Shown here: positions 37,057-45,596 of the stretch, one piece after another
Position numbering within the stretch: the stretch's first letter is position 1
Layout of the letters: the number at the start of each line of letters is the position of its first letter
DNA from: Saprospiraceae bacterium
GTDB taxonomy: Bacteria; Bacteroidota; Bacteroidia; Chitinophagales; Saprospiraceae
Assembly (NCBI GenBank): GCA_021604865.1
Contig: BQJU01000001.1
Span: forward strand, 248,001 to 312,000
Length of the DNA: 64,000 nucleotides
Direction: 5' to 3'
Made by a program: the position numbers and the translations under genes
Notes under the pieces: generated by a model
Seen by the model: only the letters and a program-made list of their open reading frames with translations
Databases searched by the model: none
Told to the model about the DNA's origin: nothing

Positions 37057-37152
37057 AATGGAATTTTGATTTGCAATTATACAAATATAAGTAACCTTCT
37101 TTGACAAATGCCGTAGTCACTTATGTGGGACGAAGCAAAATTCTTAACTTCC

Positions 37153-37164
37153 GGCCTCCAAACA
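37153..37164. repeat. Single arm of the inverted-repeat family
   Basis: GGCCTCCAAACA resembles the right end (GACCTCCAAACATG) of the 69-bp elements. No partner arm is seen. It lies 23 nt before the start of the oxidoreductase at 37187. Short enough to be chance, but identical in character to the other copies. Confidence 0.35.
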
Positions 37165-37186
37165 CAATCTTACTAAATCAAAAGGC

Positions 37187-38572
37187 ATGGATAAAAAACT
37201 TGACCGGAGGACTTTTTTGCAAAATTCGGTACTTGCGAGTGCCGGCTTGGCTATTCCTGGGACGACTACGCCACAGCAACAGGCTGTTTTTAATAAAACG
37301 ACCAACAAATCCAAGATCCGGATCGGGGTCATTGGCGTGGGCATGCGTGGACAAAGCCATGTTGATTTGGCGCTCAATCGCGATGACTGTGAGGTGACGG
37401 CCATTTGTGATATTGATCCGGAAATGATAGCCCGGACTAAAGAACTATTCACCAAAAAAGGGAAACCGCAGCCAAAAGTTTTTCAAAATGGAGAGCGAGG
37501 TTATTTAGAGATGCTGGCCGTTGAAGATATTGATGCCGTGCTGATTGCTACGCCCTGGCGCTGGCATACGGAAATGGCCGTCGCTTCGATGCAGGCGGGC
37601 AAATATACTGGCACAGAGGTGTGTGGCGCCTTTTCGCTGGACGAATGTTGGCAATTGGTTAACACCCATGAAAGTACGGGAACTCATCTCTTTTTTTTGG
37701 AAAATGTATGTTACCGCCGCGATGTAATGGCGGTGCTCAATATGGTCCGCCAGGGTTTGTTTGGTGAAATGATGCACCTGGAAGGAGGTTATCAGCACGA
37801 CCTTCGTGGTGTGAAGTTTAATGATGGCAAAACACCCTATAATTCCGGCGTAGAATTTGGCGAAAAGGGTTTCAGTGAAGCAAAATGGCGAACTGGGCAC
37901 TCGGTATATCGCAATGGGGATTTGTACCCAACTCACGGGGTCGGACCAGTAGCGCAGTATATCGACATCAACCGGGGCAACCGGTTTATGTACCTCACAT
38001 CCATGGCCAGCAAAGCCCGGGGGTTACATAATTATATCGTTGAGCACGAAAAAGGCGGACCAAATCATCCTAATGCGCAGGTTGAATTTAAGCTGGGAGA
38101 CAAAGTGACCACGATGATTAAAACCGCCAAAGAGGAGACAATCGTATTGCACCATGATACCAATTTGCCGCGCCCCTACTCTCTGGGATTCCGGGTACAG
38201 GGCACCAAAGGACTTTGGATGGTGGTGAACAAATCCATCCACTTGGAAGGAACGAGCCCGGGGCATAGTTGGGAAGATGCCCAACCCTACCTGGATAAAT
38301 ACGATCATCCGCTCTGGAAACGTCACGAACAACGCGCCGTCGGAGCTGGTCATGGTGGTATGGATTTTTTCCTGTTGCACGCTTTTGTGGAATCGGCGAA
38401 ATTGAATATAGCGCCACCTTTTGATGTCTATGATGCGGCCAGTTGGCTGGCCATTACGCCACTGTCGGAGCAATCTATTGCGGCAGGTGGTGCACCAATA
38501 GCATTTCCTGACTTTACAAGGGGCAGGTGGATGAATCGTACCAATGAATTTGCACGAGGAGATGAATTTTAA
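37187..38572 (+). CDS. Secreted Gfo/Idh/MocA oxidoreductase, GH109-like
   Basis: 461 residues with a twin-arginine type leader (LDRRTFLQNSVLASAGLAIP, about 5-24). The NAD-binding Rossmann domain begins at about 45 with IRIGVIGVGMRGQSHVDLAL. The middle contains the stretch typical of glycosidase family 109 (alpha-N-acetylgalactosaminidase by a redox mechanism): DECWQLVNTHESTGTHLFFL then ENVCYRRDVM and NMVRQGLFGEMMHLEGGY, later HHDTNLPRPYSLGFRVQGTKG and a C-terminal HGGMDFFLLHAFVES. It would act on host- or matrix-type N-acetylgalactosamine glycans in the periplasm. The catalytic specificity is inferred from family likeness only. Confidence 0.85.
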   Translation: MDKKLDRRTFLQNSVLASAGLAIPGTTTPQQQAVFNKTTNKSKIRIGVIGVGMRGQSHVDLALNRDDCEVTAICDIDPEMIARTKELFTKKGKPQPKVFQNGERGYLEMLAVEDIDAVLIATPWRWHTEMAVASMQAGKYTGTEVCGAFSLDECWQLVNTHESTGTHLFFLENVCYRRDVMAVLNMVRQGLFGEMMHLEGGYQHDLRGVKFNDGKTPYNSGVEFGEKGFSEAKWRTGHSVYRNGDLYPTHGVGPVAQYIDINRGNRFMYLTSMASKARGLHNYIVEHEKGGPNHPNAQVEFKLGDKVTTMIKTAKEETIVLHHDTNLPRPYSLGFRVQGTKGLWMVVNKSIHLEGTSPGHSWEDAQPYLDKYDHPLWKRHEQRAVGAGHGGMDFFLLHAFVESAKLNIAPPFDVYDAASWLAITPLSEQSIAAGGAPIAFPDFTRGRWMNRTNEFARGDEF

Positions 38573-38582
38573 ACCATAGTTT

Positions 38583-38672
38583 AGGCTGTAGATATTCCTA
38601 CTCAACACTTCTTTGTTGAATAATCACGGTGTAAATTGCTCGATTTAGTCTGCAGCCTTTATTTTTGCGCTA
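38583..38672 (+). terminator. Possible terminator/hairpin region after the GH109-like gene
   Basis: Contains TCAAC-cacttctt-GTTGA (38602-38619 region) and a longer-range pair AGGCTGTAGA (38583-38592) with TCTGCAGCCT (38649-38658, one mismatch), followed by TTATTTTTG. The structure could end transcription before the GTG-start gene at 38714. Weak evidence. Confidence 0.3.
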
Positions 38673-38713
38673 TTCTAAAATTTAGATAATTTTTGTACTA
38701 AAAAAGAAATATA

Positions 38714-39613
38714 GTGAAGCCGACATTAATGATTCTTGCCGCTGGCATGGGAAGCCGTTACGGTGGTTTAAAACAGGTAGATGGCGTAGGTCCGTATGGA
38801 GAAGCCATCATTGAATATTCGATTTACGATGCAATCCGAGCAGGATTTGGCAAGGTAGTTTTTATTATCCGAAAGGATATCGAGGCGCCCTTTCGAGAAA
38901 AAATCGGTAACAAATTTGCAGATAAAATTGATGTACAATATGCTTTTCAAGAAATTGACAGCCCGGTAGAAGGTATTGATCATTGGCCTGCAGGCCGAAC
39001 AAAACCTTGGGGTACCGGCCATGCTATGCTAGTGGCACGCGACTTGATACAAGAGCCGTTTGCAGTGATCAATGCTGATGATTATTATGGGCCCAGTGCT
39101 TTTGATGATATCGTTGGATTTCTCAAGAATGGGTGTAGCCCTGAAACGCATGCAATGCTTGGTTATGTATTGGTCAATACCTTGTCGGAACAAGGCCATG
39201 TAAACCGGGGTGTTTGCGAAATGGATGACCAGCACAATCTGACAGCCGTTAATGAGCGCCTTAAAGTTCATCGCAAAGGTGGTCAGGCTTTTTATGAAGA
39301 GGCTGGAAACCAGCATGCATTAGCGTTGGATGCGTTGGTATCCATGAATTTTTGGGGCTTTCATCCCACTATTTTCAAAGAAATACACAGCCAGTTTGTC
39401 GACTTTGTAAAAAAACGGGGCGAGGAGCCCAAATCAGAGTTTTTTATTCCACTTTTTGTAGATACCTTGATCAATTCTGGACAAATTAAAGTAAAGGTGA
39501 TTCCTTGTGATGAAACCTGGTATGGGGTAACCTACAAAGAGGATAAAGAACAGGTAGAGGCGGCCTTTAGCAAGATGGTGGAGAAGGGGGTGTATCCGGC
39601 GCCGTTGTGGTAG
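38714..39613 (+). CDS. Sugar-phosphate nucleotidyltransferase family protein
   Basis: 299 residues with the nucleotidyltransferase fold. The nucleotide-binding loop is LILAAGMGSRYGGLKQ-like at the N-terminus (LMILAAGMGSRYGGLKQVDG, about 4-23); the metal-binding Asp pair is in FAVINADDYYGPSAF (about 115-129). Family members transfer a nucleotide to a sugar phosphate for surface polysaccharide or amino-sugar salvage; the exact sugar is not readable. The start is a GTG at 38714, since the family N-terminus begins directly there and no ATG lies upstream. It is followed by an unrelated methyltransferase after 90 nt. Confidence 0.88.
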   Translation: MKPTLMILAAGMGSRYGGLKQVDGVGPYGEAIIEYSIYDAIRAGFGKVVFIIRKDIEAPFREKIGNKFADKIDVQYAFQEIDSPVEGIDHWPAGRTKPWGTGHAMLVARDLIQEPFAVINADDYYGPSAFDDIVGFLKNGCSPETHAMLGYVLVNTLSEQGHVNRGVCEMDDQHNLTAVNERLKVHRKGGQAFYEEAGNQHALALDALVSMNFWGFHPTIFKEIHSQFVDFVKKRGEEPKSEFFIPLFVDTLINSGQIKVKVIPCDETWYGVTYKEDKEQVEAAFSKMVEKGVYPAPLW

Positions 39614-39703
39614 AGATTAGGGCGATACCAACCACAGTTTGCCAAAAGCTGCGGCCTGCCTTGCCTTTGGGCTTCATGGCCTGTAAAAAGTGTTGATTTG
39701 ATT

Positions 39704-40867
39704 ATGGAAGATGCGGTACAAACATTTATGGGTAAGCTGAGGGGCAGCGTGGCTGGGGAAACATTTGTGAAGATGACCTTGAGTAAGGCTGGTGGAAAAG
39801 ACCGGCAGTTAAAGAATGTGTATGTGCGTCCTGTGGACCTAAAAGGGATTCGGCAGCTGTCTTTTACCTTGCGGTATGCGACCCGTGATGAGGTCAAAAA
39901 TTATCCTCCAGAAGAGGCATTTACCTGGATTAAACTTTGGCTGGGACAGGATTTTCTAAATGGCGATTTGTTTACTTTGCAAGAGGATGTTAGTATACAG
40001 TTTAATAAAAAACGCAAAGCGCGGTTGTTTAGTCGACCGGCTTCAATAACACAGCAACCTTCGCTTAGTCATGACCGCCCTAAGGAACGGCTCATTATTG
40101 GTGAAGAAAATCCTTACCTGCATGCCCTAGGCATTACTTCCAGTGAAGGGGAGGTTTTAAAAAGTGGCCAAAAGAAGTTCCGACAAATCAATAAATACAT
40201 CGAAATTATTGATGATTTGTTGCGGCACCACAAACTTCCCCTACAGCCACGTATTGTAGATATGGGATCCGGCAAGGGCTACCTTACTTTTGCGCTTTTT
40301 GACCATTTGGCCAATCAGCTGGGCTTAAATCCCAATATTACCGGTATTGAACTACGGCCCAAACTCGTGGACTTTTGTAATGGACTGGCACAGGAATGTG
40401 GTTATAACAACCTTCGCTTTCTGGCCCAGGATATCAATGATTATCCCGCCGACCAGATCGATATGCTGATTGCCTTGCATGCTTGCGATATTGCTACAGA
40501 TATTGCTATTGCTAAGGGCATTCAATCACAAGCTTCCGTGATTGTAGTAGCACCCTGCTGCCATAAACAGCTGCGCAAAGCTATGCATTGCTCCAATGAA
40601 ATGCAAGCGGTACTGCAGCATGGTATTCTGGCTGAACGACAGGCAGAATTGCTCACCGATGGCATCCGCGCACTATTGCTGGAAGCCCACGGTTATACCA
40701 CCAAAGTTTTTGAGTTCATCTCGACCGAACATACACCAAAAAATGTAATGATCGTTGCCACTAAAGGTAAGCCTAACATCGATGCTCTTGCGCAAATTGC
40801 TGCGATTAAGCAACAATTTGGTATTGAGTTTCATTATTTAGAACGCCTGCTAAGCCCAGTCGTTTGA
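39704..40867 (+). CDS. SAM-dependent methyltransferase
   Basis: 387 residues. The N-terminal ~140 residues have no recognised family (KLRGSVAGETFVKMTLSKAG, then a basic linker around 105-115). The C-terminal class I methyltransferase domain has the SAM loop VDMGSGKGYLTFALFDHL (about 186-203), acidic IELRPK (about 220), LIALHACDIATDIAIAKGI (about 255-273) and VVAPCCHKQLR (about 282-292). The Cys-Cys-His motif is typical of a METTL25-like branch. The substrate is unknown, possibly RNA or ribosomal protein. A TTG at 39698 is an alternative start two codons upstream; I chose the ATG at 39704. Confidence 0.8.
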   Translation: MEDAVQTFMGKLRGSVAGETFVKMTLSKAGGKDRQLKNVYVRPVDLKGIRQLSFTLRYATRDEVKNYPPEEAFTWIKLWLGQDFLNGDLFTLQEDVSIQFNKKRKARLFSRPASITQQPSLSHDRPKERLIIGEENPYLHALGITSSEGEVLKSGQKKFRQINKYIEIIDDLLRHHKLPLQPRIVDMGSGKGYLTFALFDHLANQLGLNPNITGIELRPKLVDFCNGLAQECGYNNLRFLAQDINDYPADQIDMLIALHACDIATDIAIAKGIQSQASVIVVAPCCHKQLRKAMHCSNEMQAVLQHGILAERQAELLTDGIRALLLEAHGYTTKVFEFISTEHTPKNVMIVATKGKPNIDALAQIAAIKQQFGIEFHYLERLLSPVV

Positions 40868-40925
40868 CGACTTTCATCGGGTGATGACGGAGGTGCTTTC
40901 TACGTTCAAAATAACCATAACAACC

Positions 40926-41315
40926 ATGCAACAAAAAATAGCTCAAATCTCGCTGCTTATTGACGACTATGATAAAGCCATTCAATACTACACTCAAATA
41001 CTACACTTCCAGCTACTCGAGGATACCGCTCTTTCCGATACCAAAAGATGGGTTTTGGTAGCCCCAAAAGGATCGGAGGGCTGTGCGTTATTGTTAGCCA
41101 AGGCTGCAAATGAAACCCAAAAAAGTCGCATCGGCAACCAAACTGGCGGCCGCGTTTTTCTCTTTTTGCATACCGATGATTTCTGGCGGGACTATAACAA
41201 TTTAACAGCGCAAAAGGTGAAGATTGTACGCCAACCTTCCGAAGAAGAATATGGCACCGTAGCCGTATTTGAAGATTTGTATGGAAATCTGTGGGATTTG
41301 ATAGAACGAAAATGA
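40926..41315 (+). CDS. VOC family (glyoxalase/bleomycin-resistance fold) protein
   Basis: 129 residues forming one VOC module made of two beta-alpha-beta-beta-beta units: IAQISLLIDDYDKAIQYYTQ (about 5-24), WVLVAPKGSEGCALLLA, RVFLFLHTDDFWRDYNNLTA and the terminal EYGTVAVFEDLYGNLWDLIE, which contains the classic G.x.FxDPxGNxWxL-like end. It may act as an isomerase, dioxygenase or binding protein; substrate unknown. The frame extends to 40881, but the ATG at 40926 matches the family start. The upstream ATG overlaps nothing and is not needed. Confidence 0.88.
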   Translation: MQQKIAQISLLIDDYDKAIQYYTQILHFQLLEDTALSDTKRWVLVAPKGSEGCALLLAKAANETQKSRIGNQTGGRVFLFLHTDDFWRDYNNLTAQKVKIVRQPSEEEYGTVAVFEDLYGNLWDLIERK

Positions 41316-41520
41316 CCTGCAATAGGTAGTAGCGAATGCCTCCTCGTCTCTTTTTAACCTGGTTTCATTTCTCCGTCAGGCGAAGCCATCGCGCGCTGAA
41401 AACTCTGTCATTTTTCCGCCACATATCCCCCTATCCAATCCATTATTTGCGCTAAGACTGGAATTCTAATATATTACACTCCCATGTCAAAGCGTTTTAT
41501 CACGAAACAAATAAAGAAGT

Positions 41521-43095
41521 ATGAAAAAGATAGCAACCATTATGATTTTCCTGGCAATGGCCGCCCTGACTTTTGCCCAGTCTAATACTAAAAGGGCCGC
41601 GCTAAATATTCAATTAGAACCGCTGGAGAGCGAGGTATATTTGTCGGAGATACAAACGATACCGCTGAAGGATGCGGCGCCCTTCCTGGCTTATTTTACC
41701 AAATGGGAAGGAGAAGAAGTCGTTGGTCTAAGCATTCGTTTTTCTAAGGATGGGGTAGACTGGACGCCCTGGGAAGCCATGCATCCCGATGCTCACCAGG
41801 AATCAAGAGACGAAAAAACGATCAGTGAATTGATGTTTGCCGATATTGCATACACTACTTTTCAGCTAAAGGCAGACCGTGCAGTACCTGGCCTGGAATG
41901 TCATTTTTATAATCCGGGCAAAAGTCGGGAAGAGATGCGCGAGAGTGACTCAGAAATAGTGGACAGCCGGTCCTGCCCTTGCCCGATTCCGGGCTTTTTT
42001 TCGCGAGAAGATTGGTGCCCTGATGGCGATTGTCCGGAGCATCCCGATCCAGCCTTTACCCAGGTCACACATTTGATTGTACACCATTCGGCAGGTTCCA
42101 ATACGGCTTCCGACTGGGCTGCTGTGGTCCGTTCTATCTGGGATTTCCATGTCAATGGTAATGGGTGGTCCGATATCGGTTACAATTGGCTAGTGGCTCC
42201 TACAGGCAAAGTTTATCTTGGCCGTGGCAATAACATTATCGGTGCTCACTTTTGTGGTATGAATACCGGTACAATGGGCGTGTGTGTGATGGGTGATTTT
42301 ACGGAAGTGGTCCCTACTGATGATGCCCAAACCAGCCTGGCTAACCTTCTGTCCTGGAAAGCCTGTAACGAAAATATCGACCCGCTCGGCATCTCTTACC
42401 ACGCATCTTCTGGCGGAAATCTGATCAACATCGCAGGTCATCGCGATGGTTGCGCCACTCAATGCCCGGGCAATTCCTTCTATCCCCTGATGGACAACAT
42501 CCGCGACCAGGTGTCTTACCGGATTATTGCCGGATGCAGTGGACTGCCTGGTGCTACTTCACTAACCGCCACACCAAGTGATATGGATGCCGTGCTCAAT
42601 TGGACAGATAATACCGATGATGAAAGTGGATACCTGCTGGAAAGAGCTGAAGGCAGCACAACCGCTTTCGAACTATTGGTGACCCTCGATCCTAATATCA
42701 CTACCTACAATGACCCCAACCTGGATTTTGATACGGACTATTATTATCGAATCAGAGCTTTTACAGACGCCGATACTTCTGCTTATAGCAATGTGGCACA
42801 AATCAGCTTTAATACTTCTGCCACCTCTAGTTTGTTCAACCAACAATCCGTACAGTTGTACCCTAATCCTGTTCAAAACCAACTGACCATTACCATCGAA
42901 AATACTGCCAGGGGCAGCTTAAGTGTTTCATTGGTGGATGTTGTGGGCCACCAGGTGGTACAACAGCAAAGTCATAATAAATATACCGAACAAACAACAT
43001 TGAATATGGACCTGACAGAGCTGCCCGCAGGTATTTATTTGCTACGCTTGCGCATGGATGAAGAGGAAGGAGCCTTTCGAATTGTAAAACCGTAG
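41521..43095 (+). CDS. T9SS-secreted N-acetylmuramoyl-L-alanine amidase (PGRP/Amidase_2)
   Basis: 524 residues. Signal peptide 1-19 (MKKIATIMIFLAMAALTFA). An N-terminal beta domain (about 20-140) precedes a Cys-rich linker. The PGRP/amidase_2 domain (about 175-330) has zinc-ligand candidates His in LIVHHSAG (about 187), His in GHRDGCATQCPG (about 305) and the Cys before PG (about 315), plus the typical SDIGYNWLVAPTGKVYLGRG. A fibronectin type III domain is at about 342-435 and a T9SS type A sorting domain at about 445-524 (LYPNPVQNQLTITIE; LPAGIYLLRL). It would cleave peptidoglycan outside the cell, for example of prey or competitors. Catalytic residues look complete. Confidence 0.92.
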   Translation: MKKIATIMIFLAMAALTFAQSNTKRAALNIQLEPLESEVYLSEIQTIPLKDAAPFLAYFTKWEGEEVVGLSIRFSKDGVDWTPWEAMHPDAHQESRDEKTISELMFADIAYTTFQLKADRAVPGLECHFYNPGKSREEMRESDSEIVDSRSCPCPIPGFFSREDWCPDGDCPEHPDPAFTQVTHLIVHHSAGSNTASDWAAVVRSIWDFHVNGNGWSDIGYNWLVAPTGKVYLGRGNNIIGAHFCGMNTGTMGVCVMGDFTEVVPTDDAQTSLANLLSWKACNENIDPLGISYHASSGGNLINIAGHRDGCATQCPGNSFYPLMDNIRDQVSYRIIAGCSGLPGATSLTATPSDMDAVLNWTDNTDDESGYLLERAEGSTTAFELLVTLDPNITTYNDPNLDFDTDYYYRIRAFTDADTSAYSNVAQISFNTSATSSLFNQQSVQLYPNPVQNQLTITIENTARGSLSVSLVDVVGHQVVQQQSHNKYTEQTTLNMDLTELPAGIYLLRLRMDEEEGAFRIVKP

Positions 43096-43097
43096 CC

Positions 43098-43118
43098 TTC
43101 AAACATGCTCTAAAAAGG
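43098..43118. repeat. Fragment related to the inverted-repeat family (outer end)
   Basis: TTCAAACATGCTCTAAAAAG is shared almost exactly with 52816-52835 (TCAAACATGCTCTAAAAAAG). Its reverse complement, CTTTTTAGAGCATGTTTGAA, matches the outer left flank of the 69-bp elements (TTAAAGCATGTTTGGAGG at 18563). The rest of an element is absent. Confidence 0.45.
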
Positions 43119-43126
43119 AATTAAAA

Positions 43127-43159
43127 TTGGCCGGTACGAAGCATTTTCGTACCGGCCAA
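43127..43159 (+). terminator. Perfect 14-bp hairpin repeat after the amidase gene
   Basis: TTGGCCGGTACGAA (43127-43140) pairs perfectly with TTCGTACCGGCCAA (43146-43159) around a 5-nt loop, followed by AATTTTGG. It lies 31 nt after the amidase stop, so a terminator role is likely. A degenerate relative follows the gene ending at 51920 (51989-52020), so this is also a small dispersed repeat. Confidence 0.65.
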
Positions 43160-43293
43160 AATTTTGGCTGCTTATGTCGCAACGGAATCCAGTAATCACT
43201 TCATCCCGGATAAGAAAAGAACCTGGATTGACTTTGGAGAAAATCGAAATTGAAGTGAAATTTTTATTATCTTACTCAGGCAACCTCCCCCCC

Positions 43294-43301
43294 TATTTTT
43301 G
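43294..43301 (+). promoter_or_regulatory. Candidate -7 box of the broken sigma gene operon
   Basis: TATTTTTG fits TAnnTTTG and lies about 50 nt before the first recognisable sigma-factor codons and 253 nt before the anti-sigma-like gene's ATG. No -33 TTTG at the right distance is seen. Confidence 0.3.
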
Positions 43302-43344
43302 CACCACTATTATAGAGATATAGGACAATAATTATCTAAACACT

Positions 43345-43544
43345 TTGACAACCCGTGATAATGATCTGATTAAAAACAGCTGCCTCTTGGTTATCGTACA
43401 GTCTTCAATTTATATGTTATCGAAGGCTATACACACCAGGAAATAGCAGCGCAATTGGACATCAGCAGCAATACCTCAAAATCCCAATTATTCAAAGCCA
43501 AAGCAATGCTTCGCAAGCAGTTGGAAAAAAGTATAATCAGTTAG
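43345..43544 (+). pseudogene. ECF sigma-70 factor, internally deleted
   Basis: Two pieces of one sigma factor in different frames. From 43345 the DNA encodes LTTRDNDLIKN, resembling the usual start of Bacteroidota ECF factors (LTxxDxELIxxC). From about 43377, in another frame with a stop at 43371-43373 just before it, 54 codons encode a full region 4: QLPLGYRTVFNLYVIEGYTH, then QEIAAQLDISSNTSKSQLFK, AKAMLRKQLEKS and a stop at 43542-43544. Region 2 and the linker (about 110 residues) are missing, so core polymerase binding and -10 recognition would be lost. The stop is 10 nt before the anti-sigma-like gene, the normal spacing for a sigma/anti-sigma pair. Confidence 0.85.
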
Positions 43545-43554
43545 TAGTCTGAAT

Positions 43555-45018
43555 ATGGATGAAAATTCACATAATGATCAGTTGGGATCTTTCTTTCGAA
43601 AGTCATTTGATAATTTGGGAGACGACTCTTCCCCTGGTGGATGGGATATTCCGAGTGATGCTGTTTGGGCAGGAATAGATCAGGGACTAACCAAGCCCAC
43701 AGTCTTAACCAATAAGTGGCCGTGGCAGAAGTGGGCGCTGGTCGCCTGCCTGCTGATTGGTATTGTGTTAATTGGATTTCAGATCAACACCAATATTCAA
43801 CTGAAAAAGCAACTTAGTGCACAATCCACACAAATTGAAATACTTCAGGGAAATTTAAATCAATTGCTGGCCGAAAAACAGCAGGAAGGCTCAACGCACC
43901 AACAAACAGTTGAAGAAGTAGAACCTAAGTATCCCACTCTTACGCAATATTCTAAATCAAATACTGTTACACCAGGTGCTATAAAAGAAAATAAAACTGC
44001 ACCAACTGCTACGCCTCCGTTTTCCATTGAGAACACCACCATTATACCAAAGGTAACCTCAGATCCTCTTCCGTCAATGTCAATAGGCAGGATAGAACGG
44101 GATCAGAAAATAACTACAATACTACCTGCAAGCGATAGGAATATGGAGAAGGCCGGCATACCTGTTCTTTACCCCCGTCTTACCTCAGTTGCCCCCATGC
44201 ATCCCAGAATCCATTTTGTACATTCACCGTTGCCAAAGTTCGTCCAGAATAGTGCTGGTGTTTTTTTCATAGGGGCCTATACATCGCCTAATTTATCTGG
44301 AAACACAGTATTTAAAAGAACACTGACTGAAACTACCTTTAAGGACCGAGAGTCGGCTCAATTGTCTGGAGAACATGGACTTGAACTCGGTGTCCAACTT
44401 ACGAAACATTGGAGCATTCGATCGGGTATCAATTTTTACGCCATTAACCTGAAATCCCACCAGGTGTTTGATGTAGAATATAACCCGGAATATGAAATGC
44501 AGGTGAGTGACAAATTCTATAGCGAATATTCATTAACCATCCCCTCATCCTATGGTTCTTCCGATGTAGAAGTACAAGTCAAACGCTCAGCAGGTCAATC
44601 AATCCAAGCTGGTCGATCCGTGCCGTTTGAGTTTCGTTGTAAAAAGAAATTGAATTTTGTGAGCGTTCCGATGATAGCTGCCTACAAAATCGGCAATGGC
44701 CGTCTGAGCTTTAATGTCAAAGCCGGATTGGCGCTAAATCTACTCAGTACCAAAAGTTTTTCTATCCCTCATGTTAAAGTCAAACATCACGCCTTGAAAT
44801 TTCATCAGATTAAGATACATCGAAGCTTTGATGAAACGCACAACCTGACAATGGATTATCTGCTTGGCCTGGGTATAGCCTATCAGATGAGTTTAGATTG
44901 GAGCCTGGCCTTAGAACCAACTTTCAGGAAAAATATCACGCCCATTATCAGCACCGACATTTTTAGAACCAATAACTATTCCATCGGCTTACACGTAGGC
45001 AATTACTTTTGGTTTTAA
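43555..45018 (+). CDS. Candidate dual-membrane-spanning anti-sigma protein (cytoplasm to outer-membrane barrel)
   Basis: 487 residues with an unusual trans-envelope layout. Residues 1-58 are hydrophilic with PGGWDIPSDAVWAGIDQGL, like the short cytoplasmic part of Bacteroidota anti-sigma proteins. There is one membrane helix at about 61-80 (WALVACLLIGIVLIGFQ), a coiled coil at about 82-108, and a Pro/Thr/Ser-rich linker to about 225. The C-terminal ~255 residues are amphipathic beta-strands ending in an aromatic residue (HVGNYFWF), as expected of an outer-membrane beta-barrel of the PorT-like type. This matches the Dma type described in Bacteroides. The neighbouring sigma gene is broken. The family call rests on architecture and gene order, not on a search. 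Confidence 0.65.
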   Translation: MDENSHNDQLGSFFRKSFDNLGDDSSPGGWDIPSDAVWAGIDQGLTKPTVLTNKWPWQKWALVACLLIGIVLIGFQINTNIQLKKQLSAQSTQIEILQGNLNQLLAEKQQEGSTHQQTVEEVEPKYPTLTQYSKSNTVTPGAIKENKTAPTATPPFSIENTTIIPKVTSDPLPSMSIGRIERDQKITTILPASDRNMEKAGIPVLYPRLTSVAPMHPRIHFVHSPLPKFVQNSAGVFFIGAYTSPNLSGNTVFKRTLTETTFKDRESAQLSGEHGLELGVQLTKHWSIRSGINFYAINLKSHQVFDVEYNPEYEMQVSDKFYSEYSLTIPSSYGSSDVEVQVKRSAGQSIQAGRSVPFEFRCKKKLNFVSVPMIAAYKIGNGRLSFNVKAGLALNLLSTKSFSIPHVKVKHHALKFHQIKIHRSFDETHNLTMDYLLGLGIAYQMSLDWSLALEPTFRKNITPIISTDIFRTNNYSIGLHVGNYFWF

Positions 45019-45039
45019 AAAATGATACTTCGTCTCTAA

Positions 45040-45080
45040 AAAACAAACCGGAATCAATGTCATTGATCCCGGCTTGTTTT
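45040..45080. terminator. Bidirectional terminator between convergent genes
   Basis: Left arm AAAACAAACCGG...ATCAATG (45040-45059) and right arm CATTGATCCCGG...TTGTTTT (45061-45080) pair over 20 positions with two G-U-type mismatches. It has A-tracts on the left and T-tracts on the right, so it works in both directions. It serves the plus-strand gene ending at 45018 and the minus-strand gene ending at 45099. Confidence 0.8.
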
Positions 45081-45098
45081 ATGCAAAAAATGCTACGT

Positions 45099-45596
45099 CT
45101 AATTTGTGGACAGAAATTTCTTAATCGTATCTTTCTTTTCTACAATACGCTTCGAACCAATAAAATATTTCTTTCCCTCTTTGGTAATAATGTGCAGTCC
45201 GGTACGGCCACAAAGGCTATGCGTTTCTTCATCCAACGCAAAGTGTACGCCCCAGCCTGACCATTCTGCCATTTCCGGGGTACGAATAAAACGACAATCC
45301 TGGATATCATCCCACTTAATGGTCCGTTTCCGGAAAAACTTGGGGAAATACCGAATCGTCAATCCTTTTTCGTCAACCTTGATAATCATTTTTAGTTTAT
45401 GAAGATACCAGAATACCAAGCCAAAGGAAGTTAAGATCAATAAATATATCATTGATGGCAGTGTCTCCATTTCTGAAAACCCCAGCAGCCCACTAACCAA
45501 ACGAGTCAGTGAGATTCCCATAAAAAACACAAGCAAAATGTAAACTTCCCAATACTTGAACTTCTGTTCCTCTTTAAATACTTTTCTAGTCATCAC
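45099..45596 (-). CDS. Small membrane protein with PH-like domain
   Basis: 165 residues. Two predicted membrane helices (about 18-40 and 47-66) are followed by a soluble domain (about 70-165) with KMIIKVDEKGLTIRYFP, then RTIKWDDIQDCRFIRTPE and GLHIITKEGKKYFIGSKRI. The rhythm is that of bacterial PH-like (bPH_2 type) domains that follow two membrane segments. Function unknown. A perfect -7 box (TAACTTTG on the minus strand, 45633-45640) lies 37 nt upstream. It is convergent with the anti-sigma-like gene and shares the terminator at 45040. Confidence 0.65.
   Translation of the reverse strand: MMTRKVFKEEQKFKYWEVYILLVFFMGISLTRLVSGLLGFSEMETLPSMIYLLILTSFGLVFWYLHKLKMIIKVDEKGLTIRYFPKFFRKRTIKWDDIQDCRFIRTPEMAEWSGWGVHFALDEETHSLCGRTGLHIITKEGKKYFIGSKRIVEKKDTIKKFLSTN

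Noticed and set aside
39614-39703. Possible further repeat element between nucleotidyltransferase and methyltransferase (TTTGCC..GGCCTG words)
   Set aside because: No GTTTGGAGG end and no convincing inverted arms.
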